Positions 8,821 to 17,293 of a stretch of 64,000 nucleotides of DNA are shown in pieces. Under the pieces are notes generated by a model. That model had not been told where the DNA came from. It worked only from the letters and a program-made list of their open reading frames with translations, and did not search any database. Each line of letters starts with the position of its first letter. The first letter of the stretch is position 1. Both the position numbers and the translations under genes were made by a program. Source of the stretch: Phycisphaerales bacterium (lineage in GTDB: Bacteria; Planctomycetota; Phycisphaerae; Phycisphaerales; UBA1924); NCBI GenBank assembly GCA_023382935.1, contig JAHDXL010000004.1, positions 272,122 through 336,121 of the forward strand. The letters are read 5' to 3'.

Positions 8821-9461
8821 AGCGACTCCCCCGGGTCCAGCGCCTCGTGGATCAGGCGCAAGGCTTCTTCCTCGCTTTCCGCCGGATACCCAAACTCGAT
8901 GCGCCGCACACCGTGCACGAGGCGAACATCCAGCCCGTGCGCATCGACCCCCACCACCGTTGCGCTCCCCAGCACCGTGCCGAAGCGACGCCGACAAGCC
9001 TCCACCAACCTCGGGCCCATCTGGTTGCATGCCCGGCACAGGCGGCTTTCACACCCGGCCAACGGGTTGGGCTGCATCAGGTCGTCACCATCGAACAGGT
9101 TGTCTTCCAAGCGGCCCGAAAGAACTTCCATCCATACCCACACCCCGCCGCGGACGTGTCCGTGATAGGCCAGATGCCGGTCGCGCAGCACCTCGGGCAC
9201 GGGCGGCTCATGGGCCATCTCGACCACCATCTCCAGTGTGTCCTCGTCTCCCGGAGCCGTCTCGTCGGGCACAAACAAGGTGTGTTCGCCCAGTTCCAGC
9301 AGCACCCGCGTGACCGAAAACACCAGCCGACCCGTCGAGCCTTCGATGATGAAACGGGCATCTTCGGCCCGGGTCTCAATCCCGTCGGGGTGAGATGCGA
9401 CCAGCCGCCCCAGCCGGTGCCGGCGCAGCACGGCGCGGGCCTGTTCGAGCGGCGTGCCCAT
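8817..9461 (-). CDS. PNPOx-like split-barrel protein with C-terminal DUF2470
   Basis: A 214-residue protein with an N-terminal pyridoxamine-oxidase/HugZ-type split barrel (RLVASHPDGI, RLVFSVTRVLLELGEHTLFVPDE) and a C-terminal DUF2470 module ending DARGLDVRLVHGVRRIEFGYP-like, seen here as VDAHGLDVR and IEFGYP. Such proteins bind flavin or haem in haem-utilisation relatives. Here the barrel lacks a clear haem ligand pattern, so the function is left open. The start is ATG 9461 with GGAGA upstream. It forms a tight pair with the amidohydrolase gene (4-nt overlap). Confidence 0.65.
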   Translation of the reverse strand: MGTPLEQARAVLRRHRLGRLVASHPDGIETRAEDARFIIEGSTGRLVFSVTRVLLELGEHTLFVPDETAPGDEDTLEMVVEMAHEPPVPEVLRDRHLAYHGHVRGGVWVWMEVLSGRLEDNLFDGDDLMQPNPLAGCESRLCRACNQMGPRLVEACRRRFGTVLGSATVVGVDAHGLDVRLVHGVRRIEFGYPAESEEEALRLIHEALDPGESL

Positions 9462-9544
9462 GGCCCCATTCTCCGGCCGATGGTGGACAAAAACAAGCGA
9501 ACCGGTCTCTCGACCGGTCCGCCTTTGCCTGTTGTCCGACCAGA

Positions 9545-9745
9545 TCAGGCCGGCATCGCCGGAGCGGCCTTGGTGGCCTTCTTCCGGGTCGCCTTCTTGC
9601 GAGTCGCCTTCTTGCGGGTCGACTTCTTGGCCGTCTTCTTCTTGGCGGCCTTCTTGCGAGTCGCCTTCTTCCGCGTGCTCTTCTTGGCGGTCTTCTTCTT
9701 GGCCGCTTTCTTCCTGGTCGCCTTCTTGGCAGTTCTCTTGGCCAT
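9545..9745 (-). CDS. Lysine/alanine-rich histone H1-like DNA-binding protein
   Basis: A 66-residue, extremely basic protein built from near-repeats of the block AKKxTAKKSTRKKATRKKA. It resembles the C-terminal tails of H1 and bacterial HctB/AlgP-type proteins, which bind and condense DNA in the nucleoid. It has no globular domain. A strong Shine-Dalgarno (AAGGAG 7 nt before the ATG at 9745) suggests high expression. The internal repeats make the length prone to expansion and contraction. The repeat region is visible in the DNA as iterated GCCTTCTTG units. Confidence 0.85.
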   Translation of the reverse strand: MAKRTAKKATRKKAAKKKTAKKSTRKKATRKKAAKKKTAKKSTRKKATRKKATRKKATKAAPAMPA

Positions 9746-10238
9746 CTTCGGATCTCCTTACGGGTTCGCGAACCGTCTCTCGCCAGGCGCCAAACTCAGC
9801 CCGGCACACTACAAGTCATCTGCCTTCATCGGGCTGTCTGACTCAAACACTTGAGCAATCTGATCCCTTCCATCGGATGTTCACTGATGACACCATACAC
9901 ATTTGTGCGCCGACGTGCGCGCTCTCCAGCGTCAATCAACACCACCTCGCACACTCTGTCAACCCAATCTCCAACTTCTCGTGCGCTCCCGATTCGCGCG
10001 CTCCACGCGCCGCGCTTGCTCCCTCTCGCCCCGACACACGCGCCCGCGCCGCCGCCGCGTGACCCGCATGCCTCCGACGCCAACACGCTTCGACCACGAC
10101 ACGATGCCCGCAAGATCGGCGCAGTTGCCCACAAGATCGTGCGCGCCTTACGCCTTCTCGCCAACCCGCGCCCCGCCCGCGTGCGCGCCAAATCGCGCCG
10201 CTAGACTTGCTGGCGCACCCCTCCCCGGAGACCTCGTG
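9746..10238. other. 493-nt divergent intergenic region
   Basis: This separates the leftward histone-like gene from the rightward M16 gene, so it should hold both promoters and the histone leader. The stretch 9830-9930 is more AT-rich than its surroundings. No ORF with recognisable domains and no RNA gene is seen. Confidence 0.4.
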
Positions 10239-11474
10239 ATGGACTCGCTCCAATCCACTCGACTCGATTCTGGCGCCCATCTCGTGGTGGAAAAAATTTC
10301 TGGTGTGCAGTCTGTCGCGCTTAGTTGGATGCTCCCTGTGGGCGCGGCGTACGACCCGGCGCACCTTCTTGGCCGGGCCGCCGTCACCAGCGAGATGCTC
10401 CTCCGCGGTGCTGGCTCGCTCGACTCCCGCGCCTTCGCCGACGCCGCCGACGCCGTCGGAATGAACCGCTCTGTGGAGCCTGGCACCTTCTACATGAAGA
10501 TCGGCGCCTCCTTCCTGGCTGATCGCCTGCCCGATGCGCTTCCGCTGCTGGTCGATCTCGTCCGCCGACCGCGTCTTGACGATGACGCCTTCGAGCCCTC
10601 ACGCCAACTGGCGCTCCAGGCGCTCGAGTCGCTCCGGGATGACCCTCAGCAACAGGCCATCCTCGCCGCCCGTGAACGCCACTACCCCGCACCCATCAAT
10701 CGCTCGGGCATGGGCACGCCCGAGGGCTTGGCCGCTCTCGATGTCTCGCTCGTCCGCCGCGGCTGGTCCGAGGGCGCCGTCGCCCAGGGATCCATCATCG
10801 CCCTGGCTGGCAACGTCGACTTCCCGCTCGTGCGCGACTTGCTCACGCCGCTCCTCGCCGGCTGGAACGGCGCTTCGCCCGCTCTCTCCTTGGACCACTC
10901 CGCCCCCCGCGGCTACGCCCACCAGTCCGACGACACCAACCAGGTCCAGGTCGTCGTGGTCCACGACGCGCCACCAGCGCCCCATGACCACGCAGTCCTC
11001 GAGCGCGTCGTCTGCTCCATCCTCTCCGGCGGCATGTCTGGTCGCCTCTTCACCGAAGTGCGCGAGAAACGCGGACTCTGCTACGCCGTCAGCGCCTCCT
11101 ATCGCTCTGATCGTGACTTCGGCTCCGTCACCGGTTACGTCGGCACCACCCCGGAGCGGGCGCAGGAATCGCTCGACGTCCTTGTTGCCGAACTGGCCCG
11201 CATCTCACAGGGCGCCGAGCGGGAAGAGTTTGACCGCGCCATGATCGGGCTCAAGAGCCGCGTCATCTTCAGCGGCGAGTCCACGCCCGCCCGCGCCGCC
11301 GCCCTGGCTTCCGACCTTCACAAACTCGGGCGCCCACGCTCGCTTGACGAGATCACCGCTGAACTCGACGCCGTCACCCTCGATCGCGTCAATGCCTATC
11401 TCTCGACCCGCACGCTCGGGAAACTCACCATCCAGACGCTCGGACCGGCCGAACTTCAGCCCCCGGCGAACTGA
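10239..11474 (+). CDS. M16 (insulinase/MPP-like) peptidase homologue lacking the zinc motif
   Basis: A 411-residue protein with the two-lobe M16 architecture: N-terminal domain to about 200, then the C-terminal lobe with LERVVCSILSGGMSGRLFTEVREKRGLCY, the conserved Arg/Tyr substrate-binding segment. The zinc-binding HxxEH expected near residues 47-56 reads AAVTSEMLLRGAG, so catalytic His and Glu ligands are missing. Non-catalytic M16 subunits are known to pair with an active partner, but no partner lies in the window. ATG 10239 (or GTG 10236) follows GGAG. The next gene starts 12 nt downstream. Confidence 0.85.
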   Translation: MDSLQSTRLDSGAHLVVEKISGVQSVALSWMLPVGAAYDPAHLLGRAAVTSEMLLRGAGSLDSRAFADAADAVGMNRSVEPGTFYMKIGASFLADRLPDALPLLVDLVRRPRLDDDAFEPSRQLALQALESLRDDPQQQAILAARERHYPAPINRSGMGTPEGLAALDVSLVRRGWSEGAVAQGSIIALAGNVDFPLVRDLLTPLLAGWNGASPALSLDHSAPRGYAHQSDDTNQVQVVVVHDAPPAPHDHAVLERVVCSILSGGMSGRLFTEVREKRGLCYAVSASYRSDRDFGSVTGYVGTTPERAQESLDVLVAELARISQGAEREEFDRAMIGLKSRVIFSGESTPARAAALASDLHKLGRPRSLDEITAELDAVTLDRVNAYLSTRTLGKLTIQTLGPAELQPPAN

Positions 11475-11486
11475 GGACCAAGGCCC

Positions 11487-13229
11487 GTGCTCCGCATCAT
11501 CACCCGCACCATCACCCGATACGCCCTGCTGATCACCCTGATCGCCGGGCTTGCCTTCTTCCTTCTTTATCCCATCTCCCTCACCGTCGCCGGCGGATTC
11601 GCGGCCGACCCCGCCCGGGGCCTGAGCCTCCGCGCCGACACTTGGACCCTCGTCCACCTCAATCTCGCCCTGAGCGACCCCGTCATCCGCGACGCCCTGC
11701 GCAACTCCTTCCTCGTCGCCACCTCCACCACCTGCACCGCCATCGTCATCGCGCTCCCGCTGGCCACCCTCTCGGCCTGGTACCGCTTCCCCGGCAAGAA
11801 AATCTTCAACGCCCTCATCCTCGTTCCCCTCATCCTCCCCCCCTTCGTCGGCGCCATCGGCGTCCGCGCCCTGCTTGGACGCGAGGGCGCCATCAACGCG
11901 CTCTTCGGCACCGGGTTTGACATCCTCGGCCAAGGGAAATTCCTCGGCGTCGTCGCCGTCCAGTCCCTCAGCCTCTACCCCATCATCTTCCTCAACGCCG
12001 CCGCCGCCCTGGCCAACCTCGATCCCGCCCTCAACGAATCCGCCGAGAACCTCGGCGCCGGCCCGTGGCGTCGCTTCTTCAAGATCACCCTGCCCCTCAT
12101 CCGTCCGGGCCTCTTCGCCGGCGCCACCATCGTCTTCATCTGGTCCTTCACCGAACTGGGAACCCCACTCATGTTCGACTTCTACCGCGTCACCCCCGTC
12201 CAGATCTTCTACGGCCTCAAGGAAATCGAATCCTCCGCCGAGCCCTACGCCCTCACCGTCATCCTCCTCACCTGCGCCATCACCTTCTACATCCTCGGAC
12301 GCACCGTCTTCGGGCGCAAGGGACACGCCATGTATACCAAGGCCGCCCGCGCCGCCGACGAGCGCCCACTCCCGCCGATCGGCGCCGCCTTGGCCGCTGG
12401 CCTGTTCACTCTCGTGTGCTCCCTCGCCCTGCTCCCGCACCTGGGCGTGGTCTTCACCAGCATTGCCGGCGTCGGATCGTGGTACAACTCCATCCTTCCC
12501 ACCTCATACACCTTGCATCACTTTGCCGAGGCCCTCGGCGCCCCCGATGCCTTCGGAGCCATCCGCAATTCGCTCTTCCTCTCGCTCTCGGCCATGATGC
12601 TCGACATCGTGCTTGGCATCCTCATCGCCTACATCGTCGTTCGCACCAAACTGATCGGCCGTCACCTCCTCGACACCTTGTGCATGCTTCCCCTCGCGGT
12701 GCCCGGGCTCGTCCTCGCGTTCGGGTTCGTCGCCATGACGCTGCGCTGGCCTTTCGGCAAGGGCGACCCGCTCGAAGGCCTCTTCGCCGTCCTCGGCGCC
12801 AACCCCAACCCCTTCCCCCTCCTCGTCCTCGCCTACGCCGTGCGCCGACTGCCCTACATCGTCCGCGCTGCCAGCGCCGGACTCGAGCAGACCAGCGGTG
12901 AACTCGAAGAGGCCGCCATCAACCTCGGAGCCTCGCGCTTGCTGGCCGTTCGCCGCATCATCGTCCCGCTTATCGCCGCCAACCTCATCGCCGGTGGACT
13001 GCTGGTCTTCTCCTTCTCCATGCTCGAAGTCTCCGACTCGATGATCCTCGCGCAGAAAACCAGCCACTTCCCCATCACCAAGATGATCTTCGAATACATG
13101 AACCGACTCGGCGATGGACCCTACATCGCCAGCGCGATGGGAGTCTGGGGCATGGCTCTGCTCACCGTCACCCTCTTCGGCGCCTCCCTCATGCTCGGCA
13201 AGAAACTCGGCTCCATCTTCCGGGTCTGA
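11487..13229 (+). CDS. Two-domain ABC transporter permease, iron(III)/FbpB type
   Basis: An integral inner-membrane permease of 580 residues with two fused BPD_transp_1 halves and about 12 hydrophobic segments. Both EAA loops are visible (ESAENLGAGPWRRFFKITLPLI, about 185-205; EEAAINLGASRLLAVRRIIVPLI, about 475-500), where the ATPase would dock. This arrangement is typical of FbpB/AfuB iron importers. No ATPase gene is adjacent. The matching solute-binding lipoprotein type occurs at 37888-38922, far away. Starts at GTG 11487, closely behind the M16 gene. Confidence 0.88.
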   Translation: MLRIITRTITRYALLITLIAGLAFFLLYPISLTVAGGFAADPARGLSLRADTWTLVHLNLALSDPVIRDALRNSFLVATSTTCTAIVIALPLATLSAWYRFPGKKIFNALILVPLILPPFVGAIGVRALLGREGAINALFGTGFDILGQGKFLGVVAVQSLSLYPIIFLNAAAALANLDPALNESAENLGAGPWRRFFKITLPLIRPGLFAGATIVFIWSFTELGTPLMFDFYRVTPVQIFYGLKEIESSAEPYALTVILLTCAITFYILGRTVFGRKGHAMYTKAARAADERPLPPIGAALAAGLFTLVCSLALLPHLGVVFTSIAGVGSWYNSILPTSYTLHHFAEALGAPDAFGAIRNSLFLSLSAMMLDIVLGILIAYIVVRTKLIGRHLLDTLCMLPLAVPGLVLAFGFVAMTLRWPFGKGDPLEGLFAVLGANPNPFPLLVLAYAVRRLPYIVRAASAGLEQTSGELEEAAINLGASRLLAVRRIIVPLIAANLIAGGLLVFSFSMLEVSDSMILAQKTSHFPITKMIFEYMNRLGDGPYIASAMGVWGMALLTVTLFGASLMLGKKLGSIFRV

Positions 13230-13301
13230 AGGCCTCTCCCCCCGCAGAGAAGGTGCTGAGAAGATCGAGATGGATCATCGGGCCCACCCCGCGCCGGGTG
13301 C

Positions 13302-13334
13302 CACGCCTTGGCCGAGACTTCCAGGCAAGGCGTG
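13302..13334. terminator. Inverted repeat between convergent genes
   Basis: A perfect 9-bp stem, CACGCCTTG (13302-13310) with CAAGGCGTG (13326-13334), sits between the permease stop (13229) and the VTT gene stop (13396). It is symmetric, so it could end transcripts from both sides. There is no clear T tract. Confidence 0.45.
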
Positions 13335-13395
13335 TTGCCTTTCCCCTGCCCCTCTCAGAAATCGCACTGGGCGAGACGATGTGGATGGGAGTGCG

Positions 13396-14130
13396 TCAAC
13401 TTCCTCCTCCACTGGCCAACTTGTTGATCGCCCGCTGCGCCAACTGCCCGATCACCAGGATGATTACCACCGCCGCCACGATGCCGCCCACCGCCAGCCA
13501 CTTCGGCTTCTCCGCCTCGCCCCACGACGTCAACTGCGAGCCTGCCTGTACGGCGATGAATGTCCGCACACCCAGCCCCACCGCAGTGCCCACGACATAC
13601 GTCACCAGCGGCACGCCGCATGCCGTCAGCACCAGGTTCGTCAACGCAAATGGCGAGTTCAGCCGCACCAGCGTCACCACGCCCAGCGTGCCCCAGAATC
13701 CCCGCCCCACCAGCGCATCGCGCACCACGCGCGCCTTCGGATGCGACGCGATCTCACGCTCGGCACGCTCACGCGCCACCGTCCGCGCCACAAAGAACGC
13801 CAGCAGCGCCGCCAGCACAAACCCCGCTTCAGCGCCCGCGAATCCGCGCCAAAGCCCAAAGACATACCCCCCCAGCACCGCCTGGCTCCAGGTCGGCAGC
13901 AGCCCAAGCCCTGCGCCGACCGCGAAACACGCGATGTAGATCACCAGCCCTGCCCGACCCTGCGCCTCCAGCCAGGCGGCAATTTGCGGCCCGCACACGC
14001 CCATCAGCGCCAGGCCGGCCAGCGGCGTCACCGCCCACAGCCCCGCCAGCGCCGCCGCAGGCCCCAGCCGCCGCAGCACCGCGCCCGTCGTGTCCGCTTG
14101 TTCGTTGGTACTCGCTTGGTTCGTGTTCAC
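13396..14130 (-). CDS. VTT/SNARE-associated (TVP38/TMEM64, DedA-like) membrane protein
   Basis: A polytopic inner-membrane protein of about 244 residues with hydrophobic segments at the N-terminus, middle and C-terminus. It has the VTT core pattern GYVFGLWRGFAGAEAGFVLAALLAFFVAR and a later ...RLNSPFALTNLVLTACGVPLVTYVVGT segment. TVP38-type proteins are linked to lipid scrambling or small-ion transport. I start it at GTG 14130 (VNTNQAST). A further GTG at 14154 would add eight residues; neither has a good Shine-Dalgarno. It converges with the ABC permease gene. Confidence 0.8.
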   Translation of the reverse strand: MNTNQASTNEQADTTGAVLRRLGPAAALAGLWAVTPLAGLALMGVCGPQIAAWLEAQGRAGLVIYIACFAVGAGLGLLPTWSQAVLGGYVFGLWRGFAGAEAGFVLAALLAFFVARTVARERAEREIASHPKARVVRDALVGRGFWGTLGVVTLVRLNSPFALTNLVLTACGVPLVTYVVGTAVGLGVRTFIAVQAGSQLTSWGEAEKPKWLAVGGIVAAVVIILVIGQLAQRAINKLASGGGS

Positions 14131-14163
14131 GAGCAGAGCGTAGCACGCTGGCACAAAAACTGA

Positions 14164-14192
14164 GTTCGCCGGCCCGAATGGAACCGGCGAAC
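14164..14192 (+). promoter_or_regulatory. 9-bp hairpin before a short ORF
   Basis: A perfect inverted repeat, GTTCGCCGG (14164-14172) with CCGGCGAAC (14184-14192), and an 11-nt loop, directly followed by a GGAGGAGAGAG ribosome-binding-like run. It could be a leader structure, or the terminator of nothing visible upstream. Confidence 0.35.
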
Positions 14193-14211
14193 CCGGAGGA
14201 GAGAGAGGATC

Positions 14212-14316
14212 ATGAAAACGCGCGCTTCACTGAATCGGTTGTTCCGCCATCTATCTTATTCGCCTTGCGCGCCCTCTGGTTGCGGGCCTTCGCCGCGATT
14301 TGTCCCCCAAGCCTGA
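14212..14316 (+). CDS. Possible 34-residue peptide with a strong ribosome-binding site
   Basis: ATG 14212 follows a purine run (GGAGGAGAGAGAG) and encodes MKTRASLNRLFRHLSYSPC..., ending TGA at 14316. The basic start resembles the opening of a signal peptide, yet no hydrophobic core follows, so it may be the remnant of a decayed secreted-protein gene rather than a working peptide. No homologue is recognised. The rest of the 14317-14481 gap holds nothing evident. Confidence 0.3.
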   Translation: MKTRASLNRLFRHLSYSPCAPSGCGPSPRFVPQA

Positions 14317-14481
14317 CTGTCCCACCACCCGTAGTTCGCTCCAGATGCCCGACGGGTTCGCGCCAACTTCTTCACCGCCTCGTCACAAGCACGCTACCAT
14401 GGCTCTTTCGGGGTGGTATGCGCCCCCCATGAACCCGGTCCCCATTCTCGTCGGGCGGAAGCCCGGCCGGAGACTTCGGCC

Positions 14482-15447
14482 ATGATCCCAAAGCCGCCGC
14501 CCCGTGAGGGCTCCCTCGGTTTCCTCTACATTCACCCCTTCCGTGTGCAGGGCTTCTCCATCGCCGGCGAAGCCACCTGCATCCAGGTTCCAGAACTCGA
14601 CGTCTGTTTCGACATGGGTTCGTGTCCGCGACCGGCGCTGGCCTGTCGCTTCGCAGCCGTTTCTCACGGACACATGGACCACATCGGCTCGCTCGCGTAC
14701 TGGTGCTCTCAGCGCCGCTTTCAGGGCATGGGCACCGGCAAGATCGTCTGCGACGCTCGCATCGCCCCGGCCGTTCGCGCCATGATGGAGGGCTTTATCC
14801 AACTCGAACGCCAGGAAACCGCCTACGAACTCCTCCCCCTCGATGCCTCGCCCGGTGTCGAAGAATCCCTCGAAATCAAGAACAACATGATCCTCCGCGC
14901 CTTCCACACCGAACACACCGCCCCCTCCGTCGGCTACTCCATCCTCGAAAAACGCACTAAACTCCGCGAAGAGTTCGCCGGCCTCCCGCAAGAGAAACTC
15001 CGCGAACTCAAGGCCCGCGGCACCGAAATCACCCGCAACCTCCAGATCCCCCTGGTCGCCTATCTGGGCGACACACTGCCCGGCCCACACCTGATCCGCG
15101 AAGACGTCCGCACCGCTCAGATCATCATCACCGAGTGCACGTTCTTCGAGCCCGAGCACCGCAGCCGCGCATGCATCGGCCAGCACCTCCACGTCGAGGA
15201 CATCGCCGAGTGGCTTCGCGTCGTCGAGTGTGAGGCCATGGTCATCACCCACGTCTCACGCCGCACCAATCTCGCCTACGCCGCCAAGCGCCTGATCGAA
15301 CTGGCCGGGCCTGACCTGGCAGGCAAGGTCCACTTCCTCATGGACCACCGCACCAACAAGATCCGCTACGAGCAGCAGGCACAGCAGGCACAGGCGCGCG
15401 AAGCCGAACTGGCCCGACAGGCAGCCAAATCCGACCTGCACGGTTGA
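14482..15447 (+). CDS. Metallo-beta-lactamase-fold hydrolase, RNase Z-like
   Basis: A 322-residue MBL-fold protein with the zinc motif SHGHMDHIGS (about residue 63-72), a downstream LGDT, and FHTEH and ITHVSRR segments that supply the remaining ligands. The layout resembles the RNase Z/ElaC branch (tRNA 3'-end processing), but I cannot confirm the exosite arm, so the precise substrate is open. The start ATG 14482 (MIPKPPP) follows GGAG. The C-terminus is a Gln/Ala-rich helix. It lies upstream of dnaA with a 138-nt gap. Confidence 0.8.
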   Translation: MIPKPPPREGSLGFLYIHPFRVQGFSIAGEATCIQVPELDVCFDMGSCPRPALACRFAAVSHGHMDHIGSLAYWCSQRRFQGMGTGKIVCDARIAPAVRAMMEGFIQLERQETAYELLPLDASPGVEESLEIKNNMILRAFHTEHTAPSVGYSILEKRTKLREEFAGLPQEKLRELKARGTEITRNLQIPLVAYLGDTLPGPHLIREDVRTAQIIITECTFFEPEHRSRACIGQHLHVEDIAEWLRVVECEAMVITHVSRRTNLAYAAKRLIELAGPDLAGKVHFLMDHRTNKIRYEQQAQQAQAREAELARQAAKSDLHG

Positions 15448-15585
15448 CTGATTCACGAGCCTGGTTTACCGTCAGGACTCTTGGGAGGGCGGGGCACGAC
15501 GCGTTGGGAGGCATCGCCCGCCACGCACATCGAAGGGCTTTTTCTCGGGGTGGCTCTGCGCGCCCCGTGACGAGGTTGCCGACTC

Positions 15586-16947
15586 ATGTCTGACCCGGAT
15601 CGTCAGGTCTGGAACGCCCTTCTTTCCTACCTCCGCCGCAACCACCTGCCCGTCTGGAGACAGTGGTTCGATGAACTAGAGCCCTTGGGCATCAACTCCG
15701 GGGCCATGCTTATCCGCGCCCGCTCCGACGTCCACCGCGACTACCTCCGCCGCGACTGCCTCGAAGCCTTCAACGACGCCCTCTGCACCGTCACCAGCCA
15801 ACTCTTGGCCGTGCGCTTCCTCGGACCGAAGGATCCCGGACCCACGCTGGTCGCCAATGGAGCCCCGCCCCCGGCAACCGAGGCCTACTCCCCCAGTCAG
15901 GCGGAACTGGCCTCCCGGCCCGACGCCCTGACCATCAACCCCGACTACGGCTTCGAGAACTTCGTCGTCGGTCCCAACAACCGCCTAGCCCACGCCGCCG
16001 CCGTGGCCGTTTCTGACAACCCAGGCCAGGCGTACAACCCCCTCTTCGTCCACGGCGACGTGGGACTCGGAAAGACGCACTTGCTTCAGGCGATCTGCCT
16101 CAAGATCAAACAAGCCCGCCCCGATGCGGTGATGCACTACGTCTCCTGCGACGGGTTCATCAACGACTTCATGAACTCCGTCCAGTCCGGGCAGATGGGC
16201 GCCTTCCGGCACCGCTTCCGCGATGTCGATGTCCTTGTCATCGACGACATCCACTTCCTCGCCAAGCGCGACCGCACCCAGGAGGAGTTCTTCCACACCT
16301 TCAACACCCTCTATCAGGCCCGCAAGCAGATTGTGCTTAGTTGCGACGCTCCGCCCGAGGAAATCCCCGATCTGGAGGATCGACTGGTCAGTCGCTTCAA
16401 CTGGGGACTGGTCACCAAGATCGAGGCCCCGTGTTACGAAACCCGCGTCGCGATCGTCAAGTCCAAGGCCGAAATCCGGCACATGCCCCTGCCCGACGAC
16501 GTGGCCTGCTACATCGCCGCCCAGATCGACACCAACATCCGCGAACTCGAGGGCGCGATCATCAAGATCCAAATCCTCGCCAGTGTCGAAAACCGCCCCG
16601 TGGACCTCGAACTGGCACGAGCGGCGCTGGGCGAGACCCCACAACGGGTGGGAAAACGCCCCACGGTCGACGCCATCATCAACGTGGTCACGGAGTTCTA
16701 CTCCGTCAAGCGAACCGACCTGCTGGGCAAGCGCCGACACAAGTCGATCAGCCTGCCGCGACAAGTCTGCATGTACCTAGCCCGCAAGGAGACGTCGCAC
16801 TCTCTGGAGGAGATTGGTGCCCATTTCGGGGGGCGCGACCACACCACCGTCATGCACGCCGTGCGAACGATCGAGTCAAAAACGCAGGACGATGCACAGT
16901 TCTCGTCGGTGGTGCAATCCTTGGTGCGCTCTCTTCGGGAGGAGTGA
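15586..16947 (+). CDS. dnaA: Chromosomal replication initiator DnaA
   Basis: The initiator that binds oriC and opens the duplex. The 453 residues show a short domain I-II (1-115), AAA+ Walker A GDVGLGKT (157-164), Walker B VLVIDDIH (216-223), sensor/arginine region EDRLVSRF, and the domain IV DNA-binding signature GGRDHTTVMHA. Domain II is short. The usual neighbours dnaN, recF and gyrB are absent; mutM lies downstream on the opposite strand. Start at ATG 15586. An AT-rich gap just downstream could be the origin. Confidence 0.95.
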   Translation: MSDPDRQVWNALLSYLRRNHLPVWRQWFDELEPLGINSGAMLIRARSDVHRDYLRRDCLEAFNDALCTVTSQLLAVRFLGPKDPGPTLVANGAPPPATEAYSPSQAELASRPDALTINPDYGFENFVVGPNNRLAHAAAVAVSDNPGQAYNPLFVHGDVGLGKTHLLQAICLKIKQARPDAVMHYVSCDGFINDFMNSVQSGQMGAFRHRFRDVDVLVIDDIHFLAKRDRTQEEFFHTFNTLYQARKQIVLSCDAPPEEIPDLEDRLVSRFNWGLVTKIEAPCYETRVAIVKSKAEIRHMPLPDDVACYIAAQIDTNIRELEGAIIKIQILASVENRPVDLELARAALGETPQRVGKRPTVDAIINVVTEFYSVKRTDLLGKRRHKSISLPRQVCMYLARKETSHSLEEIGAHFGGRDHTTVMHAVRTIESKTQDDAQFSSVVQSLVRSLREE

Positions 16948-17293
16948 GGGAGTCCGGTGGTTCGATTCCAAGTCATGCACAACTTCCAGTGCGTGCAGGA
17001 GTCGTGGAAAACCTCGCGAAGGAGTGGTCTCGAGGTTTGCGTGCCGCCGAACGTGAGGCCTGCGGGCCAGAAGAGATTTCGTCAAATATCAACTGCCGAA
17101 CGGTTGTACCGACAGATAATCGTCAAGCACCCCACAGAAGTTGCGGCGCATAAGTCATTGTTGTTGCTTGATTTATTGTTGTTTGTGGGGCGACTATTCA
17201 CTTTTCGGCAGGCGTCATTCCGACGACGAATTCACTCAAATTTCACTTGGATACCAGAGGTTTCCGCGCCGAATCGGGCGTGGGCACCCAACC
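16948..17293. other. AT-rich dnaA-downstream region, candidate oriC
   Basis: This 346-nt gap is the most AT-rich extended stretch seen in the window, densest at 17080-17250, with iterated TTGTTG/TTTATTG units (17155-17185) that could act as an unwinding element. DnaA-box-like 9-mers related to TGTGGATAA occur only imperfectly (CGTGGAAAA at 17003-17011; TGTGGAAAA at 17323-17331, just inside mutM). The location beside dnaA supports an origin; the weak box count argues against it. Confidence 0.4.
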
